From: Basidiobolus meristosporus CBS 931.73
Lineage: Eukaryota > Basidiobolomycota > Basidiobolomycetes > Basidiobolales > Basidiobolaceae
DNA: 64,000 nt
Direction: 5' to 3'
NCBI GenBank assembly: GCA_002104905.1
Contig: MCFE01000150.1
Span: forward strand, 1 to 64,000
Shown here piece after piece: positions 34,615 through 46,595 of the stretch. The translations under genes and the position numbers were made by a program. A model generated the notes under the pieces. It was given only the letters and a program-made list of their open reading frames with translations, ran no database searches and was not told the origin of the DNA. Position 1 is the first letter of the stretch. The number at the start of each line of letters is the position of its first letter.

Positions 34615-35024
34615 TTAATAAAAGGTTCGACGGAAGAACGGAGCTTCCGTTACCTTGGCATTCCCAAAATACCCTTCCCCACGCACGGTGTGGTCGGGTG
34701 GGGTGATGGCCAGGTGGGAATGTGTTGAAGATAGAGAGGAAGCGGCGCTCGAGTGCTCGTGCTTTGTATAGGGTAGAGGAATGCACAGCGACACAGTGCT
34801 GGGTCTTCTGGCCTTAAGCGAGCCAGGCGTGGGGTGAAGCTCAAAGTTGGACATGTCGAAAGCAAGATTGGTGTTGTCGTTCGCTTTGCAATCCTGACTG
34901 CAGTACAGATCACCCTATGGTTGAGAAATGAGTTTAGTCAAATGGTCGCGGCTAGGAGGGGGTCGCGTGTGCGTACCTCAGCATCGACATGTTTGTCGCA
35001 GATGATGCACCAGTTGAGATCCAT
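34615..35024 (-). CDS. Ecl1-family small zinc-binding regulator
   Basis: Two exons, 34977-35024 (16 codons) and 34615-34914, with a 62-nt intron; 348 nt, 115 aa. The spliced N-terminus reads MDLNWCIICDKHVDAE then GDLYCSQDC, giving Cys6, Cys9, Cys21 and Cys25. This is the signature of the fungal Ecl1 family (extender of chronological lifespan; starts MDL.WC..C and continues LYCS..C). The rest is Ser/Thr/Pro-rich and ends in APFFRRTFY. In fission yeast Ecl1 proteins act downstream of nutrient and TOR signals and prolong survival; here the role is inferred. Because the intron falls between the two cysteine pairs, the gene is missed when only single ORFs are read. It is the shortest gene of the island but has both splice and motif support. 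Confidence 0.82.
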
Positions 35025-35150
35025 TGGAGTTGTGGTTTGTATCGATGAAAGCCGGGGACGGTTCGCAACCTGTGTGGTCGACGTAAAGTGGTACTTCGGA
35101 GAGCAGATGATAAATATGCTTGTTTGGCAAATGTGGCAATGGAAATGGTT

Positions 35151-35160
35151 GCTTTTATAT
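35151..35160 (-). promoter_or_regulatory. TATA box of the Ecl1-family gene
   Basis: On the minus strand the sequence reads GATATAAAAGC, about 130 bp before the ATG at 35024. Position and sequence fit a TATA element, with the usual pyrimidine-rich leader following. Confidence 0.5.
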
Positions 35161-37062
35161 CTCGCCCGTAGAGATCTGGTCTCATTTACCAAGCCATTTT
35201 CAGTAACCTCTATTAATGCAAGATTTGGTGAATGTGGCAAATCCTATTAGCTGAGCGAGTGACTGGTGCTGATGAGGATTCAGAAGTGGTGATCAGCATT
35301 GATCCAATTTGGGACCGAGACTCAATGGTTGGTGAAACATTGAGGTGATTAATTTGTTCGAAACCTTTCCTATCAATTACAGATGCTCTAGAGCTAATTG
35401 CTTGATTTAATTTCGGTCACACGCCTCAATGAGGAACTGAAAGCACCGGTTTAGGCTGACACATAATTTGCAAAAGCAATGGAGCATTCTTCATACCTTT
35501 TGACTCATTCACTCCTGTGTATGCAGTGGAATCATTTCCGTATAGATTCTGATCACGGGCAGTCCATGGGAAATCCTGACCTCCAAGCCCAATCACTGGG
35601 CCCAATTCATCTCACCATGCCCGATTAACCAGAGGCTGCTGAGGCTTGCACTTGTGGACTAATCACGCCACGGGAGATTGGAGTGTTCTCTTGACCCTCG
35701 GCATTGGTGTTCTAGAATCTGCGATGGACCAGGGTGCCCGCTTGAAAGGTCGCTAGCCGCTCTATCTCCTCAATATCGGATGGAGCAAGTGGATTGTGTG
35801 TTCAACAGGATGGGCAGCTGATCCGTCGGAGTCTGCCCTCTACCCTCCGAAAAATGTAGGATCAACGGCTGGTGTCCCAGGCCACTTGATGCCGAACACC
35901 ATTGTGGCGGCAAGCCTACTGTGTGTCATACAGAATCCATATGCTACTCAGGCGTCTGACAGATAGCATCCCGAGATCTACTAGCGCTTGCGAAAGACAA
36001 GTCCCCCTAAAATCCAACCTTTGGAGATGAGTAATACGGTATCGATTCACTCAGAGCTTCCGATCTGTTCTACAAGTGGTACTCATCTGACACAGTGTTC
36101 AGAACTGAATCGTGCGTCTACTTGGATTGTGCTCCTATTTGTTGAACCACACACAGAGAGAGCAGAAACATTCTTTAGTTTCTGCCATTTAAAGGTACTG
36201 TGGGGCCGTACTCTTAGATTGATTGAGGAATCAATAGTCTTTAGATTATGGTATCATGTGCAGTAAGACGTATCAACCGCTGATGTTCATCTCGAAAAAA
36301 CACGGCCGTTGCACAATCCTACTGGATGAATCCATGGGTGTATATGTAGCTTGTTTGGAACAATTCCTTTGGCCATGTTCAAAATCATCGAGGCGTCATT
36401 GGATTTATGGCGGTTCTTCCTACTGGGCGTCTACTTCATTACTCAATCGTATACAGTCAACCCGGGGTGATCGCTTTGTATAGCAACACTTGTCTATGAC
36501 TGTTGCTCATATACGCTCTTCCACCGTCCAATTGGTTGGTGGTGGCCTGGTGACAATCTATAGGAAGCTCAGCCGGCGGCCTCCTGAGTGGAATAACCAT
36601 CCCACGGAAATATACGCTTGCATGGTGCGCGACACCCATTTGCCTGGCTTTTGGGCCAGAAGACCCAGATTGGGCACCAATTCCGATGGAAATATGCGGC
36701 TATATTAAAGACGGCCATTGGGAATATTCGAATTTGCATTTCGGATCGGTCCAGCCAATCATACCCGTCCCATACCCATATGGATTAATGCCCGAGTAAT
36801 GAGGTCGTCCATTGCTGGATGCCGCTTCCTCTCCAATGACTGGTAGCTCGAGTGAGGGGTCGACTGCTATGGTTAAAATCATTGCTTTATATTGGATGTG
36901 AAACTAAATATAGCTACTGACAAAAATATCATCATTGGAAACACTGAAGGGTTCATTAGAACGTATGTCTAATCTAGCAACTTGGACAAGGAGGTATCCA
37001 TGAAATTCTAGCGGTATACAGTAATAGCAATAGTGACTGGCCCCGCCTAACCGAGGGTTGGC
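35161..37062. other. long intergenic stretch, no gene seen
   Basis: About 1.9 kb upstream of the Ecl1-family gene and downstream of the fasciclin gene. It is rich in short frames on both strands but has no motif, tRNA or clear repeat. Confidence 0.5.
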
Positions 37063-38064
37063 TTAAAGTTGTGGCAATACCATCCCCGACAACACCAGAA
37101 GCCCACTGACCCAGCTAAAGGCTTGCACGGCCGACGCGGAGTTTTGACTCTTGTCGCTGAAGCTGGTTGCCTGGCCCGGAACAAGGACCGAGTCAACAAC
37201 GTGGACAACGCCGTTGCTGGTTAGCACGTTGGGGGTGATCACCTTGGCGTTGTTGACTGTAAGGACCCCGTTGTTGTTTTTGATGTTCACGTTGCTACCT
37301 TGAGCTGTGGCGAGCAATCCATCCTTCAGTTCTGAAGAGTAGCCAACAGTTGTGGTGATGACATGATATTTCAAAAGGTCAGCGAGCGCGGTTGCGTTCA
37401 GTTTCGTGGTGTCAAAGCTTCTGAGCGCCTCGTTGCTAGGAGCAAAGATAGTGGCACCTTTGAAGCCGTCGATGGTTGATGTGATGTTGGCTTTGGTGAG
37501 AAGCTCTACCAGCGTAGTCAGGTTGGCAGCTTTAGCAGTCTCGCTTGGGCTTATCGGAGGAAGTAGCACTTGATCAATGATATGAGTCACTCCGTTAGAC
37601 GACTCAAGATCCGCCTTGATTACTTTGGCGCTCTTCAAGCCGAAGGACACCTGCACATCTTGGGTATTCTTAGATACACCCAGAACTTGCGTCTTGTTGT
37701 CCGGGAGATTCACCACGCTGGTGTCATTGAGAACGGTGGCTGGGAACTGGAGAGGCTTCAAGTCTGTAGACTTGACTTTGCCAGAAATAATGTGATACTT
37801 CAGAACATCCAAGACCGCGGTGGCATTGTTGGTATCGATATTGGCGGCCTTCAGAGCCGCATCGCTTGGTGCGAACAGGGTGAACTGATTTGTCCCGCTC
37901 AACAAGCTCCTGACCGACTCGAAATCGGAGTTGGAAACTAGGGTTGAGAAAGCGCCAAGTTCTTGGTTGGAGGAGGCGTTGTCAGCCAGACTCTTTTGAA
38001 CGTCCTGACACAAGGATCCGGAGGCAAGGAACAGAGTAGCAGCGGCAATGTTAGCGAATCTCAT
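37063..38064 (-). CDS. secreted GPI-anchored fasciclin (FAS1) protein, two domains
   Basis: Single exon, 333 aa, starting at the ATG at 38064, which directly opens a signal peptide (RFANIAAATLFLASGSLCQ). The longer frame to 38220 would bury it and is rejected. Two FAS1 domains occupy about residues 30-160 and 165-300, each with the FTLFAPSDAAL / ATIFAPSNEAL block, a YH motif (LKYHIISG, LKYHVITT) and the closing THIIDQVLLPP / VHVVDSVLVPG. A Ser/Ala-rich stretch and a C-terminal hydrophobic tail (VSGLLVLSGMVLPQL) indicate GPI anchoring. Such proteins act in cell-surface adhesion. Fungal members are often small two-domain cell-wall proteins, as here. Confidence 0.93.
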   Translation of the reverse strand: MRFANIAAATLFLASGSLCQDVQKSLADNASSNQELGAFSTLVSNSDFESVRSLLSGTNQFTLFAPSDAALKAANIDTNNATAVLDVLKYHIISGKVKSTDLKPLQFPATVLNDTSVVNLPDNKTQVLGVSKNTQDVQVSFGLKSAKVIKADLESSNGVTHIIDQVLLPPISPSETAKAANLTTLVELLTKANITSTIDGFKGATIFAPSNEALRSFDTTKLNATALADLLKYHVITTTVGYSSELKDGLLATAQGSNVNIKNNNGVLTVNNAKVITPNVLTSNGVVHVVDSVLVPGQATSFSDKSQNSASAVQAFSWVSGLLVLSGMVLPQL

Positions 38065-38134
38065 ATTTGAATAGAAGGTTGGAAATTCGGGCTGGATTGT
38101 CAGTTGATAGTGTAAGCTCCGGAGTGACCAGTGG

Positions 38135-38142
38135 TATTTATA
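38135..38142 (-). promoter_or_regulatory. TATA box of the fasciclin gene
   Basis: Minus-strand TATAAATA lies 71 bp upstream of the chosen ATG. This also supports the shorter start, since the longer frame would place the box inside coding sequence. Confidence 0.6.
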
Positions 38143-40215
38143 CACACCACAACCATCTAGCCCAACAGATACTAAACTAACCAGACCGTAACTGCCGATG
38201 CATCTCCTGGAAGATCGCAACTAACACCAGTTCAGCTGGCCAGTACTATTGTTTCTGAAATGTAGGAATCTCATCTCGTATGCACGAAGTGTCGTTGATG
38301 CCTGCAAATCTCCTTGCATTGGGTCAGGTTTTTATGCAATTCGATCGACTCAATACAAGTCAAGCGAAAGTTACATGTTGACATTTGGGATTACCAACGA
38401 ATGTATAGTCTGTAGCCTAACTGATTGGGCTGTCTACTGTTACTTTTAATTTCTGGACGCACCACCTGTTGACATTCATCCGATGAATCAACGAAGGATC
38501 AGCGGATAATCAGGAGAACAGCTGCATGGCTCTTACATACGGGTATATGAATCTAGTTTCATGTGGCCACCTCCCTCCCAGAAACACCAAGACGCCTGAT
38601 CCTTCATACGAGCGACTTGATGTTGAGAATACTGGGCTTGGTCATACAAGACACAGTATGCTGATTTCTGCTATATTCCAACAGTGTTTGCATGAACACA
38701 AAAACAAAGAGACTGCATGAAGGCCGGAGATCGCCATGCCTCGGTGTTCTGGATGAACAGTGCAGCCCCAATGTTAGGAATACGTCCCGCCCACCATGGT
38801 GCGGTGATGGCTGTTGAGGAGGGGGCGGCGGCATTGTGCCCGGTGATTGTCAGACTCGATTTGCTGATATGAACACAGCTTGGTAGTACATTGTGGGAAA
38901 CGAGGGCTGCAGCACGGCAAGCATCAGATCAGAGGTATGGGTAGGATCCTCGGCACCAGTCACTATGAGGAAGGGAAAACCATTGCTGACGAAAGCGTCG
39001 TGTTAATGAACCACCAAGAACAGAAGCAACGACCCAGTTGATGGGTGTGGTTGGCAGAGCCTCTCAGCCTAGCCGATGCGTAGGGTGCTTGCAGGTTATG
39101 ATGGAAGTTCCACTCAGCTTGCACACCACTGTGTACCAAGCTACCTACATGGGCTACGATCAGATGTCACCATGTATCCTATCCAATGTTCTGGTAGCAA
39201 GCCTCGATGGTCCTTGATAGTGCTGCTTCCTTGCGACGGCAAGCACCCCTCTTTCAGATCCGTTCGTCCTTGCTATTGGCACAGATATTAAACGCCGAGA
39301 AAGTACGTGTGATGTCATCTGGAAAGCTAGCAGAATACGATTAAATCGAGTCTGTGGGCGGTTTTTCTCACGGAATGGCTGGTAGTGAAAGCGCAGTCTG
39401 CCTTGGGGTGAGGTTGGATGGATGCCTGCTGATCGAAGAGGATCAGATGTTGGTGGGTGATGAGATGGATCCGAAACTAGGCGACCGCTCGAAGGTACAA
39501 TGCTAAACAAATAGCCAGGCGCTCTCAGAGACACTGTTCTGTTGCGTCCCGTGTACCACCATTAAACGAAACAGATCCGTGGTTTCAGACGCCCTGCCAG
39601 TAGTTCGAGCAGTATTGGGGATATTTATTAAATCTTGATAGCAATCCGTGGTTGTCAGGCTATTCTATTTGTAGTAATATATTACGGAGGAGTTCTTGGC
39701 ACGGAACAGAGAATAGGGGCGAGCAGCATGTGAATAGAATTGCGTAGCCATACGCTAGGCAGGAAAGTTTAACGAGGCAACTTGGGTGATTACATCCGAA
39801 GGGCAATATCTCTAGGGTTGCGAAAGGCCGTGGCAGGCTCCGTCGTATGTAGACGGCCACCTCTTCGGACGAGATCCATCTTCGGATACAGTAGTACCAC
39901 CCTATTTACATGCTACACGGAATCGACTTGGACCATCGCAACTGGACTGATAGAAGTTCATTGTGGCTAACCATCACAAATACTCAAGAAGAAATGCTAG
40001 CATCAGTTGCGGTCAAGTCGAGCCATTTGTGAATATCTATTGATTAAAAAACGATTCATTCTAGGCCATGCTCTACATTTTCTAAGGGTCAGAGAGTATG
40101 GATCCTTGCAGTAGCTACCGGATGCTCGTGGCGCCACTCGCCGAGGAACGGATCAAACGTATCACTCTTATGGTCTGTTTAGATCGATGGTTCGAAAAGA
40201 CGCTAGAGCAGCAGA
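38143..40215. other. long intergenic stretch, no gene seen
   Basis: About 2.1 kb between the fasciclin promoter and the cyclin 3' end. Frames on both strands lack motifs. Confidence 0.5.
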
Positions 40216-40356
40216 TCAGGCACTAAAATGAAGAGAGGCGACCTGGACGTTGGCTAGGAACAGGGTGGCAATAGCCATGCACAAAGTGACCCACGCCATG
40301 AGTTTCTCATATATGGGCTCGCCTTGGAAAAATAGGATGTCGCCTAGGCCTGGTTC
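40216..40356 (-). other. in-frame hydrophobic tail after the cyclin stop codon
   Basis: Directly after the cyclin TGA the same frame continues for 46 codons to a TGA at 40216-40218. It reads FFQGEPIYEKL followed by the hydrophobic helix MAWVTLCMAIATLFLANVQV. It could be coincidence, a readthrough extension or a relic of a longer protein. Confidence 0.35.
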
Positions 40357-40943
40357 TCAGAAGAAGCATAGCTCGGACTTGTAATTCTCTAAAAACTCCT
40401 TGATCTCAACGTCGTTGACCCACACATCGTAGTCTAGTAATCTCAAAAACTCCAACTCCATACGGTTCACCTGCGAGTTGGAGAACGCCCCTGAAATGTC
40501 GGCCACTGCGCGACTGCTGAGCCCCCATTCACCGTAGAGAAACTTGGACGCGACTAGCAAGCTTGCAAGAAAAATTCGGTGCGACGTCCCGTACTCTCCC
40601 TGTGCGGTCCGGGGCAGCTTCGCCTTCAGCCTGTAGACGTATATCAGGGCCACAATCCCAGTGACAGCATCTATACGAGAGCGCTCCGCTACACGCTCGA
40701 TAAACAGGAGGAGCTCTGGTAAGGAAAGCTGGGTTAGGGGACGGTCCTTGGTTTTTAACAAGCCGCACATGGATTCGGCGGTGAAATCTACAAACTTTAG
40801 TTTAGCTCCAGGCTACGGCGACAAGCATCTTGTACGGATCAAGGTGAGTGAAGCGACTTACTGATTAGCGTGTGCGGAAGCGGCTTGTAAGGATTGTGCT
40901 GAGTGTTCACGATGGATTTGGATCGCTTAACCATTCTATTCAT
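40357..40943 (-). CDS. PCL/PHO80-type cyclin
   Basis: Two exons, 40862-40943 and 40357-40805 (531 nt, 176 aa), with a 56-nt intron. The splice acceptor CTGGAG restores frame to KFVDFTAESMCGLL. The cyclin box covers residues about 40-160: LPELLLFIERVAERSRI, ALIYVYRLKAKLP, a TSHRIFLASLLVASKFL helix, then SNSQVNRMELEFLRLLDYDVWV. These are the marks of Pho80/Pcl cyclins, which activate Pho85-type CDKs in phosphate and cell-cycle control. The frame ends in TGA at 40357-40359. The same frame then runs open for 45 codons (to 40216) and contains a strongly hydrophobic helix; see findings. The alternative first ATG (40934) would shorten the leader by 3 residues. Confidence 0.87.
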
Positions 40944-43900
40944 AAAGGCGAGAACAATCAACCTACTGAGCGCTCAGACGAGCAGGGAGAGTCTATCGGA
41001 CCTGAAGGGATGTATGCTAGCTCAACGTGGAAAATGGATTTGCGCAATGCTGTGGTGATCAGTCGGAAACCAAGAAGCACAAGAAACACTTGGGAGACAC
41101 TACTGGATGTAACCCCGTCCAGGGAACTCGAATCGCTTTTATAGTGCAAGCACACAACAGGGACTGGATTTGATCTCTGTCGCTGAAGCGGTTCTCACAA
41201 GGATCATTGGCTGGATTTGCCACTGAGATCTATCCAAAGCAACAATCAAATCTTTGAATCTTGTTAGATTCTGACCTGCTTCATTTCAGCAGGGTGTTTC
41301 AAAGCGTACACAGGTTCAGATCAATCGATTCCATGAAAATCGACTGATACATCAGTCTTTGGCTAGGTGAAAGCAGCTAGCTGATCAACCCCGTGTATCC
41401 TCACTGCCACCTTGGAACTAATGCAATGTCAGGAAACGTAAATAAGTGTGGATCGATGAGTCGATCTCTATTGTATTGGATTCCAAATATAACTCAAGAT
41501 CAGCATTGAACATAGAAGAGGCACTTGTACACACATGAGCTCAATGCATCGCCTAGATCTATGGATATGATGCTGCGATAAAGGCCCTATGGACCGAGAG
41601 GCGGAGCAAGGCAGCAAGAGACCAAAGTCGCCCGAGGCAGTGGTTGGCTGCTCACTTCCAGGCCACTCTGTCTAGGTGGATCAGCTCATCACAAGTTCAC
41701 TAATCCGCGATCATAGCTCAGCTATCTGGTGCATAAAATTCACATGAAAAATCCCATCCGTAAGCTCGCCTCTGACCTCTCGAGCGGGACTTTCCGGCAG
41801 TCGCACGCGGTAGGCTTATTAGTTGCAGCATCCACCACCCCATTGTGCTAGCCCCTAGCTCATCCTGAATCCAATATATCCAAGCTCTCGGTAGGTTGAG
41901 GATTCTCACTTGACTACTGCTGCTTGAGACCACCAAACATCCTGTCAAACCTCACCCGCGCTCACATAGGGGCCACTCTGATTCGCCGAAAATAAGGATC
42001 CATTTGTGGCGATGCAGGCTGTTCCTGATTCCTATAATCCCGTCGGTGGTTGAATTCTACCTGGACGCTCCGGTCGGGGATACCCCTCATTAATGCCAAC
42101 ATTCTCTCCCACAGAGAACATGGCTCCGGCTATTGGAGTGGTATTGGTGTAAATTTCTTCAGATGGGACCGGCTTTTGTGCCAAGGGAAGTGGTATGCGA
42201 GGTTGGTCATGTGGTGGAGGTCCATCTTGTGGCCTATTCCGAATCTGGGAAATCTGGCTGGTTGTACCAGGGCATGTTCGACCTTCGTTCCCATCGTGTC
42301 CGACTAGCCATAGTGAACTCGAGGGCAGGAAGAATTCCCGGCGAATTCCGTGCTGACTGGTGTTCAACCTAGGAACCAAAGGAAACCCGCAGTCGTGATA
42401 CGGAATCTGAAATGCCCAGTGTTGGTGCATTGGCATTCAAGGCTTCGGCTTGGACGCTTGGCTAGCATCAGGGCTGGCACATTTGGTTAGTGATGCTTGG
42501 AAAAGATTGTTTGGGTAGTTCCCATGCTTCCTTTCACAAGTCTTGCTAGCTACCCCACTCCCAATGCAAGGCAAGTGACATCCAAGTATCAAGTGTGGCG
42601 ATCAGTAGCATGTTGGGCGCCAGCACATACGCTAACACAACTAGCGGTGCTCAGATCAGGTGTCCAATGGAATAGTTCATTTATGTGATTAATGTGATAC
42701 AAATGCTTTCTTGATCTAGGCTCTGGAATGTGTCTGACCAACGTAACATCTAATGTATCCCGGATTCGATATCGCGAATGTTGGGAGATCAAGGAGCGCT
42801 CTAGCTGGGATTGGCCATTTGGATTATCTGGGCGATAGAAATTGGCCCGCCATCACTCGGATATTCCTCGAGGGGTAGGGTTTCGATCGTGTCCATGCTA
42901 TCCAGGGAAGTTCGAGTCGTATCAAGTGCACTTGCATGGAAGCGAGGTGGTGAATGCTAGCCTTACTTAGTCTATGGCCCTGGGCTGTTTGCGTAACAAC
43001 CAGCATCAAGTGCACCACATGGGGTTTTGATCGATCCCTGATCGTTACTTTGGCGCAATTGTCGGGAAGGGAGTGGCCCTCTCGTAGGCCTATTTCTTGC
43101 TGAGTAATACATGTGCATCATGCGCTGAATATTCGGTGGGCAAAATGGGCCATCTCGCCTGTCCCTAACCACCAGGTAACATCCAATCACTCCATCAGCA
43201 CTCTCCGCTTGGGGCCAGTGTCCACTCGCCATTGTCCGCAGGAGAAGGACGAGACCTACCTGAGTATGTGGATGTGGATGGGCAGATGCAATAAAGCATA
43301 GCCGGCCCAAGCCCTTTTGCAAGCGACGAGGATGATATCTATGCTAGAGCTTAGGCAAGTACAGAGACTGGCCATATGACCTGGCTCACTGAGGAGCTGG
43401 TTCCCTGATAGATCAGGTGTCCACATGCTGGGTGACCGAATAGGACCATTATCACGCCCGATCAACACCAAGTCCCCAAACGTCCATTGTAAACCCAATG
43501 CTGCAGTGCCTCAGGAAAACCGCACACTACACCACCCACCCCGCAGGCTCATTAATGAAATCAGCAATATGCGGCCGATATTCGTCGCTCAATGAGAGAC
43601 ACCCTTCTGTATGCATCCCGAATAGGCAATTTTGCAAATTCGCTGGTGTGCGGGTTTGTCACCAACCGGGCATGAATAGCATTTAATCATTTAAGGGCTC
43701 GTTGGTGTACATCCACTCGATATTTCCGGATCAGTGTGGCTTTGGTAGAACGATTCGAAATCATGAGCCAATCATACGGTCGGTCATCCCGCAGTTCCTA
43801 TCGGCCAGCACGGCTACAGCCACTTTTGGTACATATAGCGTCTTCAGCTGAAAATCCCACCTTTTATCCCGACAGTGCAGTCCTTCACCACAGCTTTCCA

Positions 43901-44031
43901 CCACACGACGCATCGGTTAAAGCTGGCCCTTCATCATTCTTGTCCATCGCCATTCTTGTCCGGCAACGAGAGACAGTCGACTCATATTCCCAAGGCCACT
44001 GCATCGAAGCGCCTTTTGCTTGCCTCTAACC
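40944..44031. other. long intergenic stretch, no gene seen
   Basis: About 3.1 kb between divergently transcribed cyclin (-) and C2H2 factor (+) genes. Short frames on both strands lack motifs; it may hold long regulatory regions for both genes. Confidence 0.5.
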
Positions 44032-44952
44032 ATGGTAAACACAAGACCCCTACCTTCATCCTCCAACTCTACCGCCACCAAGAGCAACATGTTCTATTCA
44101 AGCTCTCGCTTCTTTAATGACTACTACAACGAGAGCCAGGTATCGGTGGATCGTTTTGGTAGACCACCGGTTCACTTGAGAGAGCCAGCCTCCCACAGAG
44201 ACATGGGTGCCTCCTTCCATGCAAGGTTCGAGAAGAGGTCTCTTTCGGAAGAGCCTTCTGCCCACACGCAGAGCCCCAGAAAGCGGGCTCGTCCCTTGCC
44301 ACACGAGGCAACCCACGACGGTGGTTATTTTCCGGAGAGATCCAGCTTCCTAGACGTGGACTCAGTTTCCCTCACGGAAGAATTTGAGGAGATAGAGCTT
44401 GAGGCGGTTCGAATATTGGGCTCTTTCAGTCAAGTGGGCCGAGCTGAGCGGAGAAATTCAAAGCCATCCATAACACACATCACACTACCCAAGTTACGGT
44501 ATCCAGATCCAATCATCAATGCTCCCGTAGAACCAAAGACACCGATTTCAGGGTGCACGGGGCCATTCGACTCGTCAGCTGAGGAGGAGATCTACCGAGG
44601 ATCCGACTCTAAGGAGCCGGAGCCTACTGAGAGTATTGCGGATGGGGTGCCCAGTGAGGAGGAGGAAAAGGCGCCTGGTGTTTATCGCTGTGAATATCCG
44701 TTGTGTGGCAAGCTATTCGGGAAGCTGTACAACCTCAAGTCCCACGAGCGCACCCATACCGATGACCGACCATTCAAGTGCAACCAGTGTGAGTACGCAT
44801 TCAGTCGAAATCACGATCTGAAAAGACACCAGAAGATTCACTTGGGTCTCAAGCCCTACGAATGCAAAGCGTGCACCAAGAAGTTCTCGCGAATGGACGC
44901 TCTTGGCAGACATCGGGCCAAACGACCGGAGTGTCGAGAGGAGGGGAATTGA
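44032..44952 (+). CDS. C2H2 zinc-finger transcription factor
   Basis: Single exon, 306 aa from the ATG at 44032. The upstream part of the frame from 44020 starts at TTG. A Ser-rich N-terminal half (SEEPSAHTQSPRKRARPLP resembles a nuclear localisation signal) and an acidic patch (SLTEEFEEIELEAV) precede three tandem fingers near the C-terminus. These are YRCEYPLCGKLFGKLYNLKSHERTH, FKCNQCEYAFSRNHDLKRHQKIH and YECKACTKKFSRMDALGRHRAKRPEC; the last ends in a C2HC-type variant. TGEKP-like linkers are replaced by TDDRP and LGLKP. Fungal regulators with this FSRxDALxRH third finger are common, and the target is unknown. A 5' exon is possible but not needed. Confidence 0.9.
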   Translation: MVNTRPLPSSSNSTATKSNMFYSSSRFFNDYYNESQVSVDRFGRPPVHLREPASHRDMGASFHARFEKRSLSEEPSAHTQSPRKRARPLPHEATHDGGYFPERSSFLDVDSVSLTEEFEEIELEAVRILGSFSQVGRAERRNSKPSITHITLPKLRYPDPIINAPVEPKTPISGCTGPFDSSAEEEIYRGSDSKEPEPTESIADGVPSEEEEKAPGVYRCEYPLCGKLFGKLYNLKSHERTHTDDRPFKCNQCEYAFSRNHDLKRHQKIHLGLKPYECKACTKKFSRMDALGRHRAKRPECREEGN

Positions 44953-46309
44953 TGGAGCCCAGGCGAGAGATGCATCCATACGCTGTACAATAGAGTTTGC
45001 CATAGAGAAGGATCGAATCGAAGGAGTGGATGTCATGCCGCGATAGAGGATCAGTAGGAAGACATGTGGAGTGTATCTTGCACCTAGATGATCATCGGTT
45101 TTAGATGGGTTGGTGGAAGTTGGTTGTCGCAGCAGTTGAGGGGAAGGAGGTGGATCGTTTGGATATCCAGCTCATTTAGTGCTAAAGTGTTAATTCAGAT
45201 TCAATGCAATACATCCGTGATTAAATCCTTATTTTCCTATTTCCGAGCGCTTTAATCTCAGCCCAAGTATGTAAGTTGACAACAGAGCATGCAATTCATA
45301 CCGACTTCAGAACCCTGACCGCCCGCTTCCAGCTATTTTCTGTGGCAGTCTGCAGGCGGCTCAATACCATTCAACTCATCCCGAAAGCATCGCCCACGGC
45401 TAAATATCGCTGGCGGGTTTCTGCGAGGCTGTGGCCCAGCACTCCCAGCTTACAAAATCCCCAACCTCAGGATTTGGTGCCTAGGAATCTAGACACCACC
45501 GTACTGAAGAGGGTGAGGCGGGACTACCCGCCAGGTGGCTTATTGGGTATGCATAGATCATTTGGGCATCAAAGTGGCTGGTTGCAGGATTTACCCTGTC
45601 ATGCATGATGCATCTCCAATGTATATAGCTATACCTTGGCCCTGAATGCGCGACACAAATCCATTTATATCAGTTACAACTATTCCATGAGGACGTCCGA
45701 GTGCAACACAAATCCCTCACGAAAGATATAGGCGCACCCCCTTTATGTTGGAGACGGTCCAGTGAATTTTCCTGTTGGGAAGGATATTGTTTGTGCCATA
45801 CTCTTTGGAACATACCAATCGCCTTATTGAAGTGTCAAACGCGGATTTTACTTCGAAGAGCTCAATGGTAGGTTAGACCCCCCATTCTTGACATCATTGT
45901 TCATCTAGGACAGGCATTTACAAATCATCACACAAGACCTTCTCAAGGTACAAACACTTCGCTATCATTCGATGTATTATTGAGTGCAAGCCTAGCATTT
46001 TGCTTGCTCTCTATATCACTTTCAATTTACCAAGAATCTCATAACAGCTTGTGGGTTCCAGGTCATCGCAGTCAGGAAGGTCCACTGATGCTATCACCAA
46101 GCTTTTGCTCTGGTGGGAGGCTGGATAGATCCAGCAATAAAGTCTATAAGAAGCATATTTAGATGTTGCAACAACAAAGCAGATTTTGTCCATATCTTTG
46201 TAAGGTTTTGACTGAGCATGTTCATACAGTATCGAGGAGGGCCTTGTGGCATGCTAGAGAAGAGAATGAAGTTCTTCTACCAAAGCTTACCCTATGAAAA
46301 ATAGATGTG
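44953..46309. other. intergenic, boundary of gene island
   Basis: About 1.36 kb of 3' region after the C2H2 gene. Base composition becomes AT-richer towards 46 kb, where dispersed repeats begin. No gene is seen. Confidence 0.5.
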
Positions 46310-46595
46310 AGGATCCCATCAAAAGGCTATTGCAGAACTGAGACCCTGTGACTGAGAGGTACTGATGCAAACAGAACACTATGAAAACACCATCAGGATA
46401 AAACTGTACACCAAATATTCAAAAAAGCTTGGTCAAATGTATTACCTAAGCAGCCCCTGGGTTGATGTTGATTGGTTCTCTGCCACTTCTTTCACCTCCA
46501 GATCCTGGGCACTCAATCTGCTCCTAATTTATTGAGGATTCAGCTGTACATCAATCTCAACTTATATTACCTATAATTGCCCCTGTACCTTGTAT
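46310..46595 (+). repeat. dispersed repeat family B, copy 1 (5' part)
   Basis: GATCCCATCAAAAGGC followed by a GTGACTGAGAGGTACTGA block is shared with 49975-50480. The copy is interrupted at 46596 by a TIR element and resumes at about 46892 (CAGTATTACTACTGG...CCAGCCCCACTCT). It is probably LTR-derived. Confidence 0.6.

Noticed and set aside
34834-35250. Plus-strand 138-codon frame over the Ecl1 gene
   Set aside because: It is antisense to the spliced Ecl1-family gene and encodes no recognisable domain.
38065-38220. N-terminal extension of the fasciclin frame
   Set aside because: It would bury a clear signal peptide and contains the TATA box, so the internal ATG at 38064 is preferred.
40180-40210. 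GGTTCGA-like sequence considered as a tRNA B box
   Set aside because: No A box or cloverleaf stems could be built around it. Other GGTTCGA occurrences (34624, 44226, 44408) also fail.
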